The notes below the pieces were generated by a model. That model did not search any database. It was not told the DNA's origin and saw nothing but the letters and a program-made list of their open reading frames with translations. A DNA stretch of 64,000 nt from an uncultured Lachnospiraceae bacterium (GTDB lineage Bacteria > Bacillota > Clostridia > Lachnospirales > Lachnospiraceae). The position numbers and the translations under genes were made by a program. This document shows, one piece after another, positions 36,205 through 44,698 of the stretch (position 1 is the first letter of the stretch; the number at the start of each line of letters is the position of its first letter). The DNA is taken from contig CAJTMC010000002.1 in assembly GCA_910577115.1 (NCBI GenBank), forward strand, positions 1-64,000, read 5' to 3'.

Positions 36205-37326
36205 TTAATTCACAATATCCTCGCTCAATCCTTGTTCCAACTCTTCTATCGTAGGGAGTGTACCTTTAAAATCCTTAGGCATTAACGCATTTAATTCATA
36301 TTCAGATATCCCTATCGGTTCTGTAGATGTTTCAACTGCATATTTTGCCAATATATTGTCTTTGGTTTTACAGATTAGAAGACCTACTGTTTGTGTATCA
36401 CCATCGCCTTTAAGCGTATGATTTACCGCTGATACATATGTAGCTGTCTGTGAAATAAATCCCGGTTCAAAATCTACAATCTTTACTTCAACAACCACAT
36501 AACAATGACGCTTTATATTATAGAACAGCATATCAATATACTGTTCCGTATTTCCGACCTGTAATCGGTATTCTCTTCCTACAAACGCAAATCCGGTTCC
36601 AAGTTCCATTAAAAAATTCTGTACATTGTCCATCAATGCATCTTTTAGTTCTTTTTCATTATATCCCTGACGAATTGCAACAAAATCGAAATTATATGGA
36701 TCCTTTGTTATTTCTTGCGCCAAATCACCTGATTCTTTTGGTAATGTGTATTTGAAATTAGTGATTGCCTGTCCCTGACGCTCAAATAAATCTGTATCTA
36801 AAAAATTTAATAAAACCGCCCTTGACCAATTATTTTCAATGACCTTATCAATGTAAAAATGAAACTTTTCAGGATTATCATGGCACTTATCTATCAACAC
36901 TTTAATATGTCCCCACGGAATCATAAAAACTTTATTGGCTGCCATCTCAAATCGTTCCTCAACTTGGGGAACAATTTTATTTCCATTATTATCCAGAAAT
37001 TGTTCCCCAAGTTGAGGAACAATTTCAATATCCTTAAAAAGAACGTAAAACCGCATCATATAACGCAAATTAGTTGGGGAAAATCCTTTAACATTAGGAA
37101 TCATATCTGCCATATCCATACTCATATTTTGAAAAAATTTATTTCCCCATTTACTGTCAGCACGTCTTTCTGTAATATCCTTTCCTACTGACCAATAATA
37201 CATTAGCATTTCGTTATTCACACGAATAGACGCCTTGATCTGACTTGTTCTATATCTTTTTCCAAGTTCCTGTATCCAACTTCTGTATTCCTCATCAAGC
37301 CGCATTAATTCACTTATGATATTCAC
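36205..37326 (-). CDS. DUF1016 (YhcG-type) PD-(D/E)XK nuclease-domain protein
   Basis: 373 aa. The N-terminal DUF1016_N region (YYWSVGKDITER...GFSPTNLRYMMRFY) is followed by IPWGHIKVLIDKC and NWSRAVLLNF. The C-terminal nuclease domain includes LQVGNTEQYIDMLFYN and YVVVEVKIVDFEPGF (D...ExK). These proteins often sit in restriction and defence islands. The start is uncertain: GTG 37326 has no well-spaced RBS, and ATG 37305 is an alternative. An unusual 67-bp inverted-repeat segment is embedded near residues 103-125. Confidence 0.9.
   Translation of the reverse strand: MNIISELMRLDEEYRSWIQELGKRYRTSQIKASIRVNNEMLMYYWSVGKDITERRADSKWGNKFFQNMSMDMADMIPNVKGFSPTNLRYMMRFYVLFKDIEIVPQLGEQFLDNNGNKIVPQVEERFEMAANKVFMIPWGHIKVLIDKCHDNPEKFHFYIDKVIENNWSRAVLLNFLDTDLFERQGQAITNFKYTLPKESGDLAQEITKDPYNFDFVAIRQGYNEKELKDALMDNVQNFLMELGTGFAFVGREYRLQVGNTEQYIDMLFYNIKRHCYVVVEVKIVDFEPGFISQTATYVSAVNHTLKGDGDTQTVGLLICKTKDNILAKYAVETSTEPIGISEYELNALMPKDFKGTLPTIEELEQGLSEDIVN
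36954..37020. repeat. 24-bp perfect inverted repeat inside the DUF1016 gene
   Basis: Arms 36954-36977 and 36997-37020 are exact reverse complements separated by 19 nt. Each arm is itself nearly palindromic, so the two also encode near-duplicate peptides on the coding strand, IVPQLGEQF and IVPQVEERF. They are in frame and do not disrupt the ORF. Confidence 0.95.
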
Positions 37327-37382
37327 CTTCTTCTAATAAATTTTATTATTGTTCATTTCAACATGGATAAAATTTTACGTAA

Positions 37383-37508
37383 TTACAAATTTGCTATAAA
37401 TTCTCCGGTTTTATCCTTTCCATATCCAAATTCATTATATTTCGTATTGTACAATTTTCCGATTGTCTTACTTATTGCAGTCTTTTCCCATTTCAAAATG
37501 CGCCTCAA
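37383..37508 (-). other. Possible 41-codon small ORF or gene remnant between prmA and DUF1016
   Basis: Starting at TTG 37508 the frame reads MRRILKWEKTAISKTIGKLY... and ends GEFIANL. It has plausible amino-acid composition, but I found no clear RBS and recognise no family. Nothing else coding is visible in 37327-37525. Confidence 0.25.
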
Positions 37509-37525
37509 TTATGAACAAACACCAC

Positions 37526-38494
37526 TTACCCACGTTTTTGCGCCGTCACATTGACCCACTCTCCCTGATAGCTCACGTCAATCACCTCAAGTCCCGCCTG
37601 TTCGACCGCATCACGTACAACCTGCTCCTTATTATCAATAATTCCGGAAGTAATATAAACGCCACCCGGCTTTAGCTGATTTACAATGACAGGCGTCAGG
37701 GGCACCAATACGTCCGCTAAAATATTTGCGACAACAATGTCATATTTTTCATAGCCGACACTGTCCTGAACAGACTTGTCCGTTATAATATTTCCAATCA
37801 TCATTTCAAAACACTCCGGCTGAATATTGTTCACCTTCATATTTTCACGCACAGCCTCGACTGCACATGGATCCAAATCCGTTCCCACCGCATGTTTGAT
37901 GCCATACATTAAGGAAATAATCGCAAGGATTCCGCTGCCTGTTCCCACATCAAGCAGTTCTGTTTCCGGTGTGATGTACTTTTTTAACTGTCTGATGCAA
38001 AGCTGCGTCGTTTCATGCATTCCCGTACCGAACGCAGTGCCCGGATCAATATGGAGAATTTTCTTATCCTTATCCTCAGGCTTTACCTCTTCCCAAGACG
38101 GTATCACAAGCAAATCGTCAATGTAGAATTGATGGAAAAACTGCTTCCAGTTATTAATCCAGTCAATGTCCTCCGTTTCCGACACCATAATCGTACCCTC
38201 GCCCACGTCCATAAAATTGCGCAAACCGTCCAGCTCCTGCTTAATCTTTTCAGTCATTTCTTCCGTATCAACAGGGTGCTCCTCACTATCCTCCACAAAA
38301 AAACTAAGGTACGCAATCCCGTCATCTTCCGGCCCATCGGGAAGAATATCTACAAACATTTGTTCTTTTTCCAACGGTGTCAGCGGCACCTTGTCCTCAA
38401 TCTGCGCGCCTTCCAATCCAATGTCATAAAGCGTACTGATAATAATATCCTCCGCCTCAGTAATTGTTTTTACCGTAAATTTTTTCCACTTCAT
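37526..38494 (-). CDS. prmA: Ribosomal protein L11 methyltransferase
   Basis: 322 aa. The N-terminal L11-binding part (MKWKKFTVKTITEAED) and the AdoMet domain with HIDPGTAFGTGMHETT, LLDVGTGSGILAI and VANILADVLVPL are diagnostic. It trimethylates lysines and the N-terminus of L11. It follows dnaJ as in many Firmicutes, though a strong terminator lies between them. The next conserved partner, rsmE, is displaced by about 7 kb. Confidence 0.97.
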   Translation of the reverse strand: MKWKKFTVKTITEAEDIIISTLYDIGLEGAQIEDKVPLTPLEKEQMFVDILPDGPEDDGIAYLSFFVEDSEEHPVDTEEMTEKIKQELDGLRNFMDVGEGTIMVSETEDIDWINNWKQFFHQFYIDDLLVIPSWEEVKPEDKDKKILHIDPGTAFGTGMHETTQLCIRQLKKYITPETELLDVGTGSGILAIISLMYGIKHAVGTDLDPCAVEAVRENMKVNNIQPECFEMMIGNIITDKSVQDSVGYEKYDIVVANILADVLVPLTPVIVNQLKPGGVYITSGIIDNKEQVVRDAVEQAGLEVIDVSYQGEWVNVTAQKRG

Positions 38495-38523
38495 ATGTTT
38501 CCCCTTTCGACTGTCTTATTGAA

Positions 38524-38579
38524 TCAAAAAAACTTCCGTATCATACGATATCTTATGAATATCATACCATACGGAAGTT
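38524..38579 (-). terminator. Terminator downstream of dnaJ
   Basis: Long stem with outer arms AACTTCCGTAT (38531-38541) / ATACGGAAGTT (38569-38579) and inner pairing. On the minus strand it is followed by seven Ts (38530-38524). It would uncouple prmA from the heat-shock genes. Confidence 0.85.
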
Positions 38580-38586
38580 CAAATTG

Positions 38587-39762
38587 CTATTTATTAAAGA
38601 AACCTTTCCGTTTCTTTTCCTTTTTGTCCTTTTCCTCATTCGGTTCGCTGTTTTCCATATTTTTCACAGCTTCCAAGCTATTTCCCGTCTCACTGTCAAA
38701 CTTGCGCAGCAGCTCCTTTGCCTCACTGGAAAGCTTTTCGGGAACCTGTACCACAAGCGTCACATAATGGTCGCCGCGCACGTCTTTATTCCGAAGCGAC
38801 GGAACACCTTTTCCGCGCAATCTGACACGCGTGTCAGTTTGTGTACCGGCCTTCACATCATAAACAACCTTACCGTCTACCGTATCAATCAGCACCTCTC
38901 CACCAAGCGCTGCAACTGCGAACGAAACAGGCACTGTAGAAAATATGTTCATATCCTGCCTTTGGAAAATCGGATGTCTGTCTACTACAACCTCAACCAG
39001 CAAATCTCCTCTCGGCCCGCCGTTGACACCCGGCTCGCCCTTGTCTCTGATCCGTACACTCTGCCCGTTGTCAATACCTGCCGGAATCGATACCTGTATC
39101 TTTTTCCTGCCCGAAATATATCCGCTTCCGCCACAGTCAGGACACTTATCCTTGATGGTCTTTCCTGTACCGCCGCAGTCGGGACACGTCTGCGAATTTT
39201 GAATTGTGCCAAACGGCGTCTGACGCCTTGTCACCACCTGACCGCGACCGCCGCAGCGGTGACAGGTCTCGGGCGAAGTACCGGGTTTTGCTCCGCTTCC
39301 GTTACACGTCTTACAGGTATCCTTCAGATTCAGGTCAAGCTCCTTTTCCACGCCAAACACAGCCTCCGAAAATGTGATTCGGACACTGGTGCGCAGATTT
39401 GCGCCTCTCATTGGTCCATTGCTTGAACGGCGGCTGCCGCCACCGAAAAAGTCGCCAAAAATATCTCCAAATATGTCAGAAAAGTCGGCGCCGCCAAAGT
39501 CAAAGCCACCAAAGCCGCCGGCACCGCCGCCTTCAAACGCAGCATGACCAAACTGGTCATACTGGCGTCTCTTTTCAGGATCACTCAGCACCGCATATGC
39601 CTCTGATGCCTCCTTAAATTTCTTTTCGGCCTCAGCGTCACCCGGATTCATATCGGGATGATATTTCTTGGCAAGCTGTCTGTATGCTTTTTTAATTGAG
39701 GCATCGTCGGCGCCGCGCTCGACGCCTAAAACCTCATAGTAATCTCTTTTTTGTTCTGCCAT
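38587..39762 (-). CDS. dnaJ: Chaperone DnaJ
   Basis: 391 aa, full length. J domain with HPD (KYHPDMNPGD), Gly/Phe-rich linker (FGGFDFGGADF), four zinc-finger repeats (CKTCNGSG, CHRCGGRG, CPDCGGTG, CPDCGGSG) and a C-terminal client-binding domain. Type I DnaJ stimulates DnaK ATPase and delivers unfolded proteins. It is separated from dnaK by a 188-bp gap filled with hairpin repeats. Confidence 0.98.
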   Translation of the reverse strand: MAEQKRDYYEVLGVERGADDASIKKAYRQLAKKYHPDMNPGDAEAEKKFKEASEAYAVLSDPEKRRQYDQFGHAAFEGGGAGGFGGFDFGGADFSDIFGDIFGDFFGGGSRRSSNGPMRGANLRTSVRITFSEAVFGVEKELDLNLKDTCKTCNGSGAKPGTSPETCHRCGGRGQVVTRRQTPFGTIQNSQTCPDCGGTGKTIKDKCPDCGGSGYISGRKKIQVSIPAGIDNGQSVRIRDKGEPGVNGGPRGDLLVEVVVDRHPIFQRQDMNIFSTVPVSFAVAALGGEVLIDTVDGKVVYDVKAGTQTDTRVRLRGKGVPSLRNKDVRGDHYVTLVVQVPEKLSSEAKELLRKFDSETGNSLEAVKNMENSEPNEEKDKKEKKRKGFFNK

Positions 39763-39802
39763 AGTTATAGCCTTTCTTAATATACAGTATATTATGCTAC
39801 AT

Positions 39803-39829
39803 AAAGAACGCCTCCCTTTGGCGTTCTTT
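39803..39829. terminator. Hairpin 5' of dnaJ
   Basis: AAAGAACGCC (39803-39812) / GGCGTTCTTT (39820-39829). It has only a short T-run; likely an mRNA processing or attenuation site in the dnaK-dnaJ gap. Confidence 0.5.
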
Positions 39830-39831
39830 GA

Positions 39832-39950
39832 AACGAAACTTAGAAAATCTTAGGCATCGTATTTTGATGCCTTAGATTTTCTTTTCGTAAAATGAAACTT
39901 ACAAATTCTTAGGCATTGTCTTTTTATGCCTTAGCATTTGTTTTCATTTT
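39832..39950. repeat. Two tandem hairpin repeats of about 57 bp between dnaK and dnaJ
   Basis: Copies at about 39833-39890 and 39893-39948 share the arms GAAACTTAGAAAATCTTAGG and ATGCCTTAGATTTTCTTTTC with small differences and a T-rich loop. A third, more diverged copy lies in the grpE-dnaK gap (about 41926-41986). Confidence 0.85.
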
Positions 39951-41819
39951 TTAAACCTCTCTGTAATCTCCGTCTACAACGTCATCTGCTGCCCCTGTAT
40001 CTGCCTGTGCCGCTCCGCCCATGTCGCCCATGTCCGGACCTGCACCTGCTGCGCCCTGCATATTCTCATACATCTTTGTGAAAAGATTCTGAGCCTTTGA
40101 CATCAGCGCTTCCTGTTTGCTCTTGAGCTCTCCAACCTGATCCTCTGTCATCTCAGCGTCCTTTGTGCTCTCAAGGAATGACTTGATGTCATTCAAATCC
40201 GCCTCTAATGAAGCCTTCTCGCTTGCATCAATCTTGTCGCCGACCTCTGTCAATGCCTTCTCTGTCTGGAATACAAAGGAGTCCGCATCATTTCTGGCGT
40301 CGATTGCTTCCTTACGCTTCTTATCCTGTGCCTCATACTCAGCCGCTTCTTTTACTGCCTTCTCGATATCCTCGTCTGACATGTTAGAGCCTGCCGTAAT
40401 GGTGATATGCTGCTCCTTGCCTGTTCCCAAATCCTTAGCGGATACGTTTACGATACCGTTTGCATCAATATCAAATGTAACCTCAATCTGAGGAACACCG
40501 CGTCTTGCAGGAGGGATACCGTCAAGCCTGAACTGTCCGAGCGACTTGTTATCTCTTGCAAACTGTCTCTCACCCTGTACGACATTGATGTCTACCGCTG
40601 TCTGATTATCTGCTGCTGTAGAGAATATCTGACTCTTCTTTGTCGGAATGGTTGTATTTCTCTCAATCAGCTTTGTTGCTACGCCGCCCATTGTTTCAAT
40701 GGAAAGAGAAAGCGGTGTAACGTCCAAAAGAAGAATTTCACCCGCGCCTGCATCTCCGGCAAGCTTACCGCCCTGAATTGATGCACCGATTGCCACGCAC
40801 TCGTCGGGATTGAGCGACTTGCTCGGCTCCTTGCCTGTGAGCTGTCTTACCTTATCCTGTACTGCCGGAATACGTGTAGAACCGCCTACCAGTAATACCT
40901 GACCGATTTCTGATGCAGTCAGTCCTGCATCCTTTAATGCATTCTGTACCGGAATCGCTGTCTTCTCTACCAGATCATTTGTCAATTCGTCAAATTTCGC
41001 CCTTGTTAAATTCATATCAAAGTGAAGCGGTCCGTTTGCATTCATGCTGATGAAAGGAAGATTGATGTTTGTTGTAGTTGCAGAAGAAAGCTCCTTCTTT
41101 GCCTTCTCTGCCGCTTCCTTTAATCTCTGCATTGCCATTTTATCGCCGGAAAGGTCTACACCGTTCTGTGCCTTAAACTCGCTTACCATCCAGTCAATCA
41201 GCTTGTTGTCGAAGTCATCGCCGCCAAGGTGTGTATCACCGTTTGTTGCAAGAACCTCGATAACGCCGTCACCGATTTCGATAATGGATACGTCGAATGT
41301 ACCGCCGCCCAAGTCATATACTAAAATCTTCTGCTCTTTTTCGTTGTCAAGACCGTAAGCCAAAGCTGCGGCTGTCGGCTCGTTGATAATACGCTTTACG
41401 TCAAGGCCTGCAATCTTACCTGCGTCCTTTGTTGCCTGACGCTGTGCATCGTTGAAATATGCGGGAACTGTGATAACTGCCTCGGAAACCTTCTCTCCTA
41501 AATAGCTCTCTGCATCTGCTTTCAATTTCTGCAAAATCATTGCGGAAATCTGCTGCGGTGAGTACTTTTTGTCATCAATAGTCCTTCCCTTGTCCGTACC
41601 CATGTCACGCTTGATTGACGCAATCGTCTTCTCCGCGTTTGTAACCGCCTGACGCTTTGCAGGCTCGCCGACAAGTCTCTCTCCTGTCTTTGTAAATGCC
41701 ACTACAGAAGGTGTTGTTCTTGCTCCTTCTGTATTTGCGATAACGGTGGGCTTACCACCTTCCATAACTGCTACGCAGCTGTTTGTTGTACCTAAGTCAA
41801 TACCAATAATCTTTGCCAT
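39951..41819 (-). CDS. dnaK: Chaperone DnaK (Hsp70)
   Basis: 622 aa. ATPase domain with IIGIDLGTTNSCVAV, VPAYFNDAQRQATKDAG, VYDLGGGTFDVSI and LLVGGSTRIPAVQ; the substrate domain starts after LLLDVTPLSLSIET. The C-terminus ends in an acidic DVVDGDYREV-like tail. Central Hsp70 of the HrcA/CIRCE regulon. The gap of 164 bp to grpE contains a composite palindrome. Confidence 0.99.
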   Translation of the reverse strand: MAKIIGIDLGTTNSCVAVMEGGKPTVIANTEGARTTPSVVAFTKTGERLVGEPAKRQAVTNAEKTIASIKRDMGTDKGRTIDDKKYSPQQISAMILQKLKADAESYLGEKVSEAVITVPAYFNDAQRQATKDAGKIAGLDVKRIINEPTAAALAYGLDNEKEQKILVYDLGGGTFDVSIIEIGDGVIEVLATNGDTHLGGDDFDNKLIDWMVSEFKAQNGVDLSGDKMAMQRLKEAAEKAKKELSSATTTNINLPFISMNANGPLHFDMNLTRAKFDELTNDLVEKTAIPVQNALKDAGLTASEIGQVLLVGGSTRIPAVQDKVRQLTGKEPSKSLNPDECVAIGASIQGGKLAGDAGAGEILLLDVTPLSLSIETMGGVATKLIERNTTIPTKKSQIFSTAADNQTAVDINVVQGERQFARDNKSLGQFRLDGIPPARRGVPQIEVTFDIDANGIVNVSAKDLGTGKEQHITITAGSNMSDEDIEKAVKEAAEYEAQDKKRKEAIDARNDADSFVFQTEKALTEVGDKIDASEKASLEADLNDIKSFLESTKDAEMTEDQVGELKSKQEALMSKAQNLFTKMYENMQGAAGAGPDMGDMGGAAQADTGAADDVVDGDYREV

Positions 41820-41892
41820 GATGTTTCTCCTCCTACATATTTGAAATCATTTCAATTTGTTCTCTTTTCATAATCTTACTTTTTCTCAACGC

Positions 41893-41986
41893 GCGAATTT
41901 GTGCCTCTGCACAAATTTGCTGTGTGAAGCTTTAGAAATTCTTAGTCTGCGTACTTTGCAGGGTTAGAATTTCTCTTCACACTTTA
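41893..41986. repeat. Composite double palindrome between grpE and dnaK
   Basis: GCGAATTTGTGC, CTCT, GCACAAATTTGC (41893-41920) is followed by GTGTGAAG...CTTCACAC (41922-41986). The second palindrome encloses a TTAGAAATTCTTA / TTAGAATTTCT pair related to the dnaK-dnaJ hairpins. This is the best-preserved copy of the family. Confidence 0.85.
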
Positions 41987-42610
41987 TTCCACAACAGCCA
42001 CCATGCTATGACGCACGACGCTGTCGCGGTATGTGTAACCTTTTTGAAGTTCCTGAGCTACAATGCCCGATTCGTATTCCTCGCTTGCAACCTGCATCAC
42101 CGCGTTGTGCAGCTCGGGATTAAATTCACAGCCTACCGCCTCAATTGGTTTTACCTCAAGCTTTTCAAGCTCTGTAATCAGCTGCTTATAAACCATGTTC
42201 ATGCCCTCTGCAAAGGGTTCCTTCATTTCCTCCTCGGAAAGTCCTGCAAGTCCGCGCTCGAAATTGTCTACCACCGGCAAAATCTTTTCAACCACGCTCT
42301 TTGCACCAGTCTCAAACATTGCCGATTTTTCCTTTTCGGAGCGTTTGCGGAAATTGTCAAATTCCGCCATTTGACGCTTTACCCTGTCCTCAAGCTCATC
42401 GACCTTTTCCTGAAGCTTATTGGACTTTTTGTCTTTTCCCAAAAGCGATTTCTTCTTCCCCTTTTTCTCGTCCGGCGCCGCATTTTCCTCCGGCGCGTCG
42501 CCTTCCTGTGAATTTTCTTCCTCCAAAACTGTTTCCTCGGAACTGTTCTCCTCGGGAGTCGTATTTTCTAAATCATCCTGTTTGTCTAAATCCTTTTCTT
42601 CCACGCTCAC
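41984..42610 (-). CDS. grpE: Nucleotide exchange factor GrpE
   Basis: 208 aa. An acidic, disordered N-terminus (about 1-55), a coiled coil (LQEKVDELEDRVKRQMAEFDNFRKRSEKEK) and the C-terminal beta domain ending YTYRDSVVRHSMVAVVE. GrpE releases ADP from DnaK. It lies 37 bp after hrcA in the same operon. Confidence 0.98.
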   Translation of the reverse strand: MSVEEKDLDKQDDLENTTPEENSSEETVLEEENSQEGDAPEENAAPDEKKGKKKSLLGKDKKSNKLQEKVDELEDRVKRQMAEFDNFRKRSEKEKSAMFETGAKSVVEKILPVVDNFERGLAGLSEEEMKEPFAEGMNMVYKQLITELEKLEVKPIEAVGCEFNPELHNAVMQVASEEYESGIVAQELQKGYTYRDSVVRHSMVAVVE

Positions 42611-42647
42611 TCGTCGTCCTTTCTATATTATAATAATCTATTTCTGT

Positions 42648-43709
42648 TTAAGTCTGCCCGTCGTCCTTTTTGTAAATGGTATCAAGCTGGCTTTTTAACG
42701 TTTTCAGTGTATGGATTACCTTGTCATAGTCCATTCGTCTTGGCCCGATAATGCCGATTGTTCCTTTTACCCCCTCCTCAAGCTCGTAGGTTGCCGTAAC
42801 CACGCTGCAGTCCTTCATGGTCCTGACGGGTGTTTCGTTTCCGATATAAACCTGTATGCCCGTTCCCGTTTCATCAGTAAGTGTTTCGTTGACCAATTCA
42901 GTCAGGAGCTGTTTTTCCTCAAAGGTTGTAATCAGCTCGCTTGCCCTTTGATTATCCGCAAGCTCGGGATATTTAAAAATATTGTTTGCGCCGCTTGTGT
43001 AAATTTCAACGTTTTCATCATTTTTGATTTGTGATGCCACCGCGTCCATTACTTCCGCTACAATGTTTGCGCAGTCACCTGCCTGCTGTTTTAATTTTGC
43101 AATCATCGCAAGGTTGATTTCCTCAATTGGCAGTCCGTTCAGGTTTGTGTTCAGCAAAATATTCAGCTTTAAAAGCGTTTCGTCGTCAAGTGGGTCATCA
43201 ACGACGATCATGCTGTTTTTAATCACATTTCCTTCCACAACTATCGTGGTAAGCAGCTGGCATTTTTCAACTCTTGAAAGCTGGATAAATTTGAGCTTAT
43301 TTCCTTTTACCTGCGGTGCGGATATCATGGTGGCATAGTTTGTGTTTGCGGCAAGCATTTTCGCCATTTGCTTGAGCACCGATTCCATTTTGTCCTCCCG
43401 CTCAAGGAGGAGTTTCTGCAGTTCCTTGACCTCCTGTGTCGCCTGATTGAGCTGCTCCTCTTTTTCAAGCATCATGTGGTCTACATACAACCTGTAGCCT
43501 TTGTCCGACGGAATACGTCCCGCAGAGGTATGCGGCTGAAGAATGTAGCCAAGCTCCTCCAAGTCGGACATCTCGTTTCGGATTGTGGCGGAGCTTAGGT
43601 TCAAATCCGTATACTTTGAAATTGTCCTGCTGCCTACCGGTTCTCCCGTTTCCAAATAGTTTCGGATAATCGCCTGAAGAATTTTCAGCTTCCGCTCGTC
43701 TAAGTCCAA
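42648..43709 (-). CDS. hrcA: Heat-inducible transcription repressor HrcA
   Basis: 353 aa with TTG 43709 as start (AAAGGGG about 9 nt upstream). This gives MDLDERKLKILQAII, the normal HrcA N-terminus; the longer reading frame would run through the CIRCE element. The winged helix includes VGSRTISKY and LSSATIRNEMSDLEELGY, and GRIPSDKGYRLYVD is diagnostic. It represses this operon by binding CIRCE, with GroEL as usual cofactor. Confidence 0.95.
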   Translation of the reverse strand: MDLDERKLKILQAIIRNYLETGEPVGSRTISKYTDLNLSSATIRNEMSDLEELGYILQPHTSAGRIPSDKGYRLYVDHMMLEKEEQLNQATQEVKELQKLLLEREDKMESVLKQMAKMLAANTNYATMISAPQVKGNKLKFIQLSRVEKCQLLTTIVVEGNVIKNSMIVVDDPLDDETLLKLNILLNTNLNGLPIEEINLAMIAKLKQQAGDCANIVAEVMDAVASQIKNDENVEIYTSGANNIFKYPELADNQRASELITTFEEKQLLTELVNETLTDETGTGIQVYIGNETPVRTMKDCSVVTATYELEEGVKGTIGIIGPRRMDYDKVIHTLKTLKSQLDTIYKKDDGQT

Positions 43710-43747
43710 CCTGCCACGCCCCTTTCTGACTGATGTTTGAGAATTTA

Positions 43748-43774
43748 TTAGCACTCTTTGCGATTGAGTGCTAA
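43748..43774. promoter_or_regulatory. Perfect CIRCE operator
   Basis: TTAGCACTC-N9-GAGTGCTAA with no mismatch, 38 bp upstream of the hrcA TTG. A consensus -35 TTGACA lies at 43817-43812 on the minus strand; the -10 is poor (TAAGTT at 17-bp spacing). Autoregulation by HrcA is expected. Confidence 0.97.
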
Positions 43775-43992
43775 TATTTACATATATTAACTTACTACTT
43801 TCCAAAATTATTGTCAACAATCTTTTTCTAATTATTTATAAACATTTTCTAAAAACTGCAATATTTACGTAATTTAAAAATGTTGTTATAATGATTGTTT
43901 CCATTATTTATAGAAGAAATATTTCATTCTATTCTGTTTTTTCCTGATCTGGAGTATCTGTTGAGGCAGGAACCTCTGTAGATTTGGAATAA

Positions 43993-44274
43993 CAGTACTT
44001 TCTTGTTTTTCCGAATTATGACAGTGAATGGAACCGTATTGAAGATTACACAATTGTGACATATTGAATAGAAGCCGCCGAAAACGATCCGATTGGGGCG
44101 GATCGGATTGAAGCGTATCCTGATAAGAGGGAAAACGGAGATTATTACAGGCTATATGTGGGAGAAGATGAAACGGGGAAAGCCCTGACCTTTACAAAAT
44201 CGTGGAAGTTTATGAAACCGAAACGGGTTTTGCGTTTCAAAACGACAGTTATTCTCCTTGGAAGTAACTTTTGA
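43993..44274 (+). pseudogene. Decayed gene remnant on the + strand
   Basis: From 43993 the frame reads QYFLVFPNYDSEWNRIEDYTIVTY, hits TGA at 44065, then resumes in the same frame as IEAAENDPIGADRIEAYPDK, followed by YYRLYVGEDETGK and LTFTKSWKFMKPKR to TGA 44274. It has protein-like composition on both sides of one stop, no start codon or RBS, and a TAA just upstream. It looks like the 3' part of a gene whose 5' end is gone. I do not recognise the family. A TATAAT is at about 43890 on the + strand. The 43821-43992 stretch is AT-rich with no other feature. Confidence 0.6.
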
Positions 44275-44282
44275 AATTATAC

Positions 44283-44327
44283 GCGCCTGCCCAATGAAAG
44301 TTTTGACTTTGGACAGGCGCATTTTTT
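44283..44327 (+). terminator. Terminator after the gene remnant
   Basis: GCGCCTGCCC (44283-44292) / GGACAGGCGC (44311-44320), one mismatch, then ATTTTTT on the + strand. It also lies just past the cupin stop on the other strand, where it lacks a T-run. Confidence 0.8.
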
Positions 44328-44337
44328 AATAATGATT

Positions 44338-44679
44338 TTAAACGAACTCTTCCCGCATGGGGTTGAAAATATCGAGCAGAATGCCCTCTTTCAGGCAGAC
44401 GCAGCCATGTTCAATTCCGTTTCTTTTTAAAAGCACGTCGCCGGCGTTTACAATTTTCTTTTCCTCGCCGACCGTAAACTCGAACTGCCCGGACACAACG
44501 TACGTGATTTGCGTGTGCGGGTGGCTGTGCAATGCGCCGACTGCGCCCTCTTTAAAATGGTTCTCGACGCACATCATTTCGTCGGCGTATGCCATGATTT
44601 TGCGTTCTACGCCTTCTGCGCAGGGCTCGGCGTCGATTTCAGTATTGAAATTCCAAATGTTGTTTTTCGTTGTTTTCAT
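44338..44679 (-). CDS. Cupin-domain protein, KdgF-like
   Basis: 113 aa from ATG 44679 (AAAGGA, 9 nt); the upstream ATG 44688 abuts the RBS. Single cupin with metal motif GALHSHPHTQITYVVSGQFEF and second motif NGIEHGCVCL. The GALHSHPHTQ stretch is close to KdgF-type cupins, which help open the ring of unsaturated uronates. The window also has a uronate locus (18-29 kb), but the two are not adjacent, so the link is speculative. It is preceded by a 28-codon ORF ending 19 nt upstream. Confidence 0.85.
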   Translation of the reverse strand: MKTTKNNIWNFNTEIDAEPCAEGVERKIMAYADEMMCVENHFKEGAVGALHSHPHTQITYVVSGQFEFTVGEEKKIVNAGDVLLKRNGIEHGCVCLKEGILLDIFNPMREEFV

Positions 44680-44698
44680 GGTATTCATTCCTTTCTTG

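Noticed and set aside
38015..39426. Overlapping + strand ORFs (250 and 280 aa) opposite prmA and dnaJ
   Set aside because: Antisense shadows; dnaJ and prmA are certain from their motifs.
42648..43820. 390-aa reading of HrcA
   Set aside because: It would translate through the CIRCE operator; TTG 43709 with an RBS gives the normal HrcA N-terminus.
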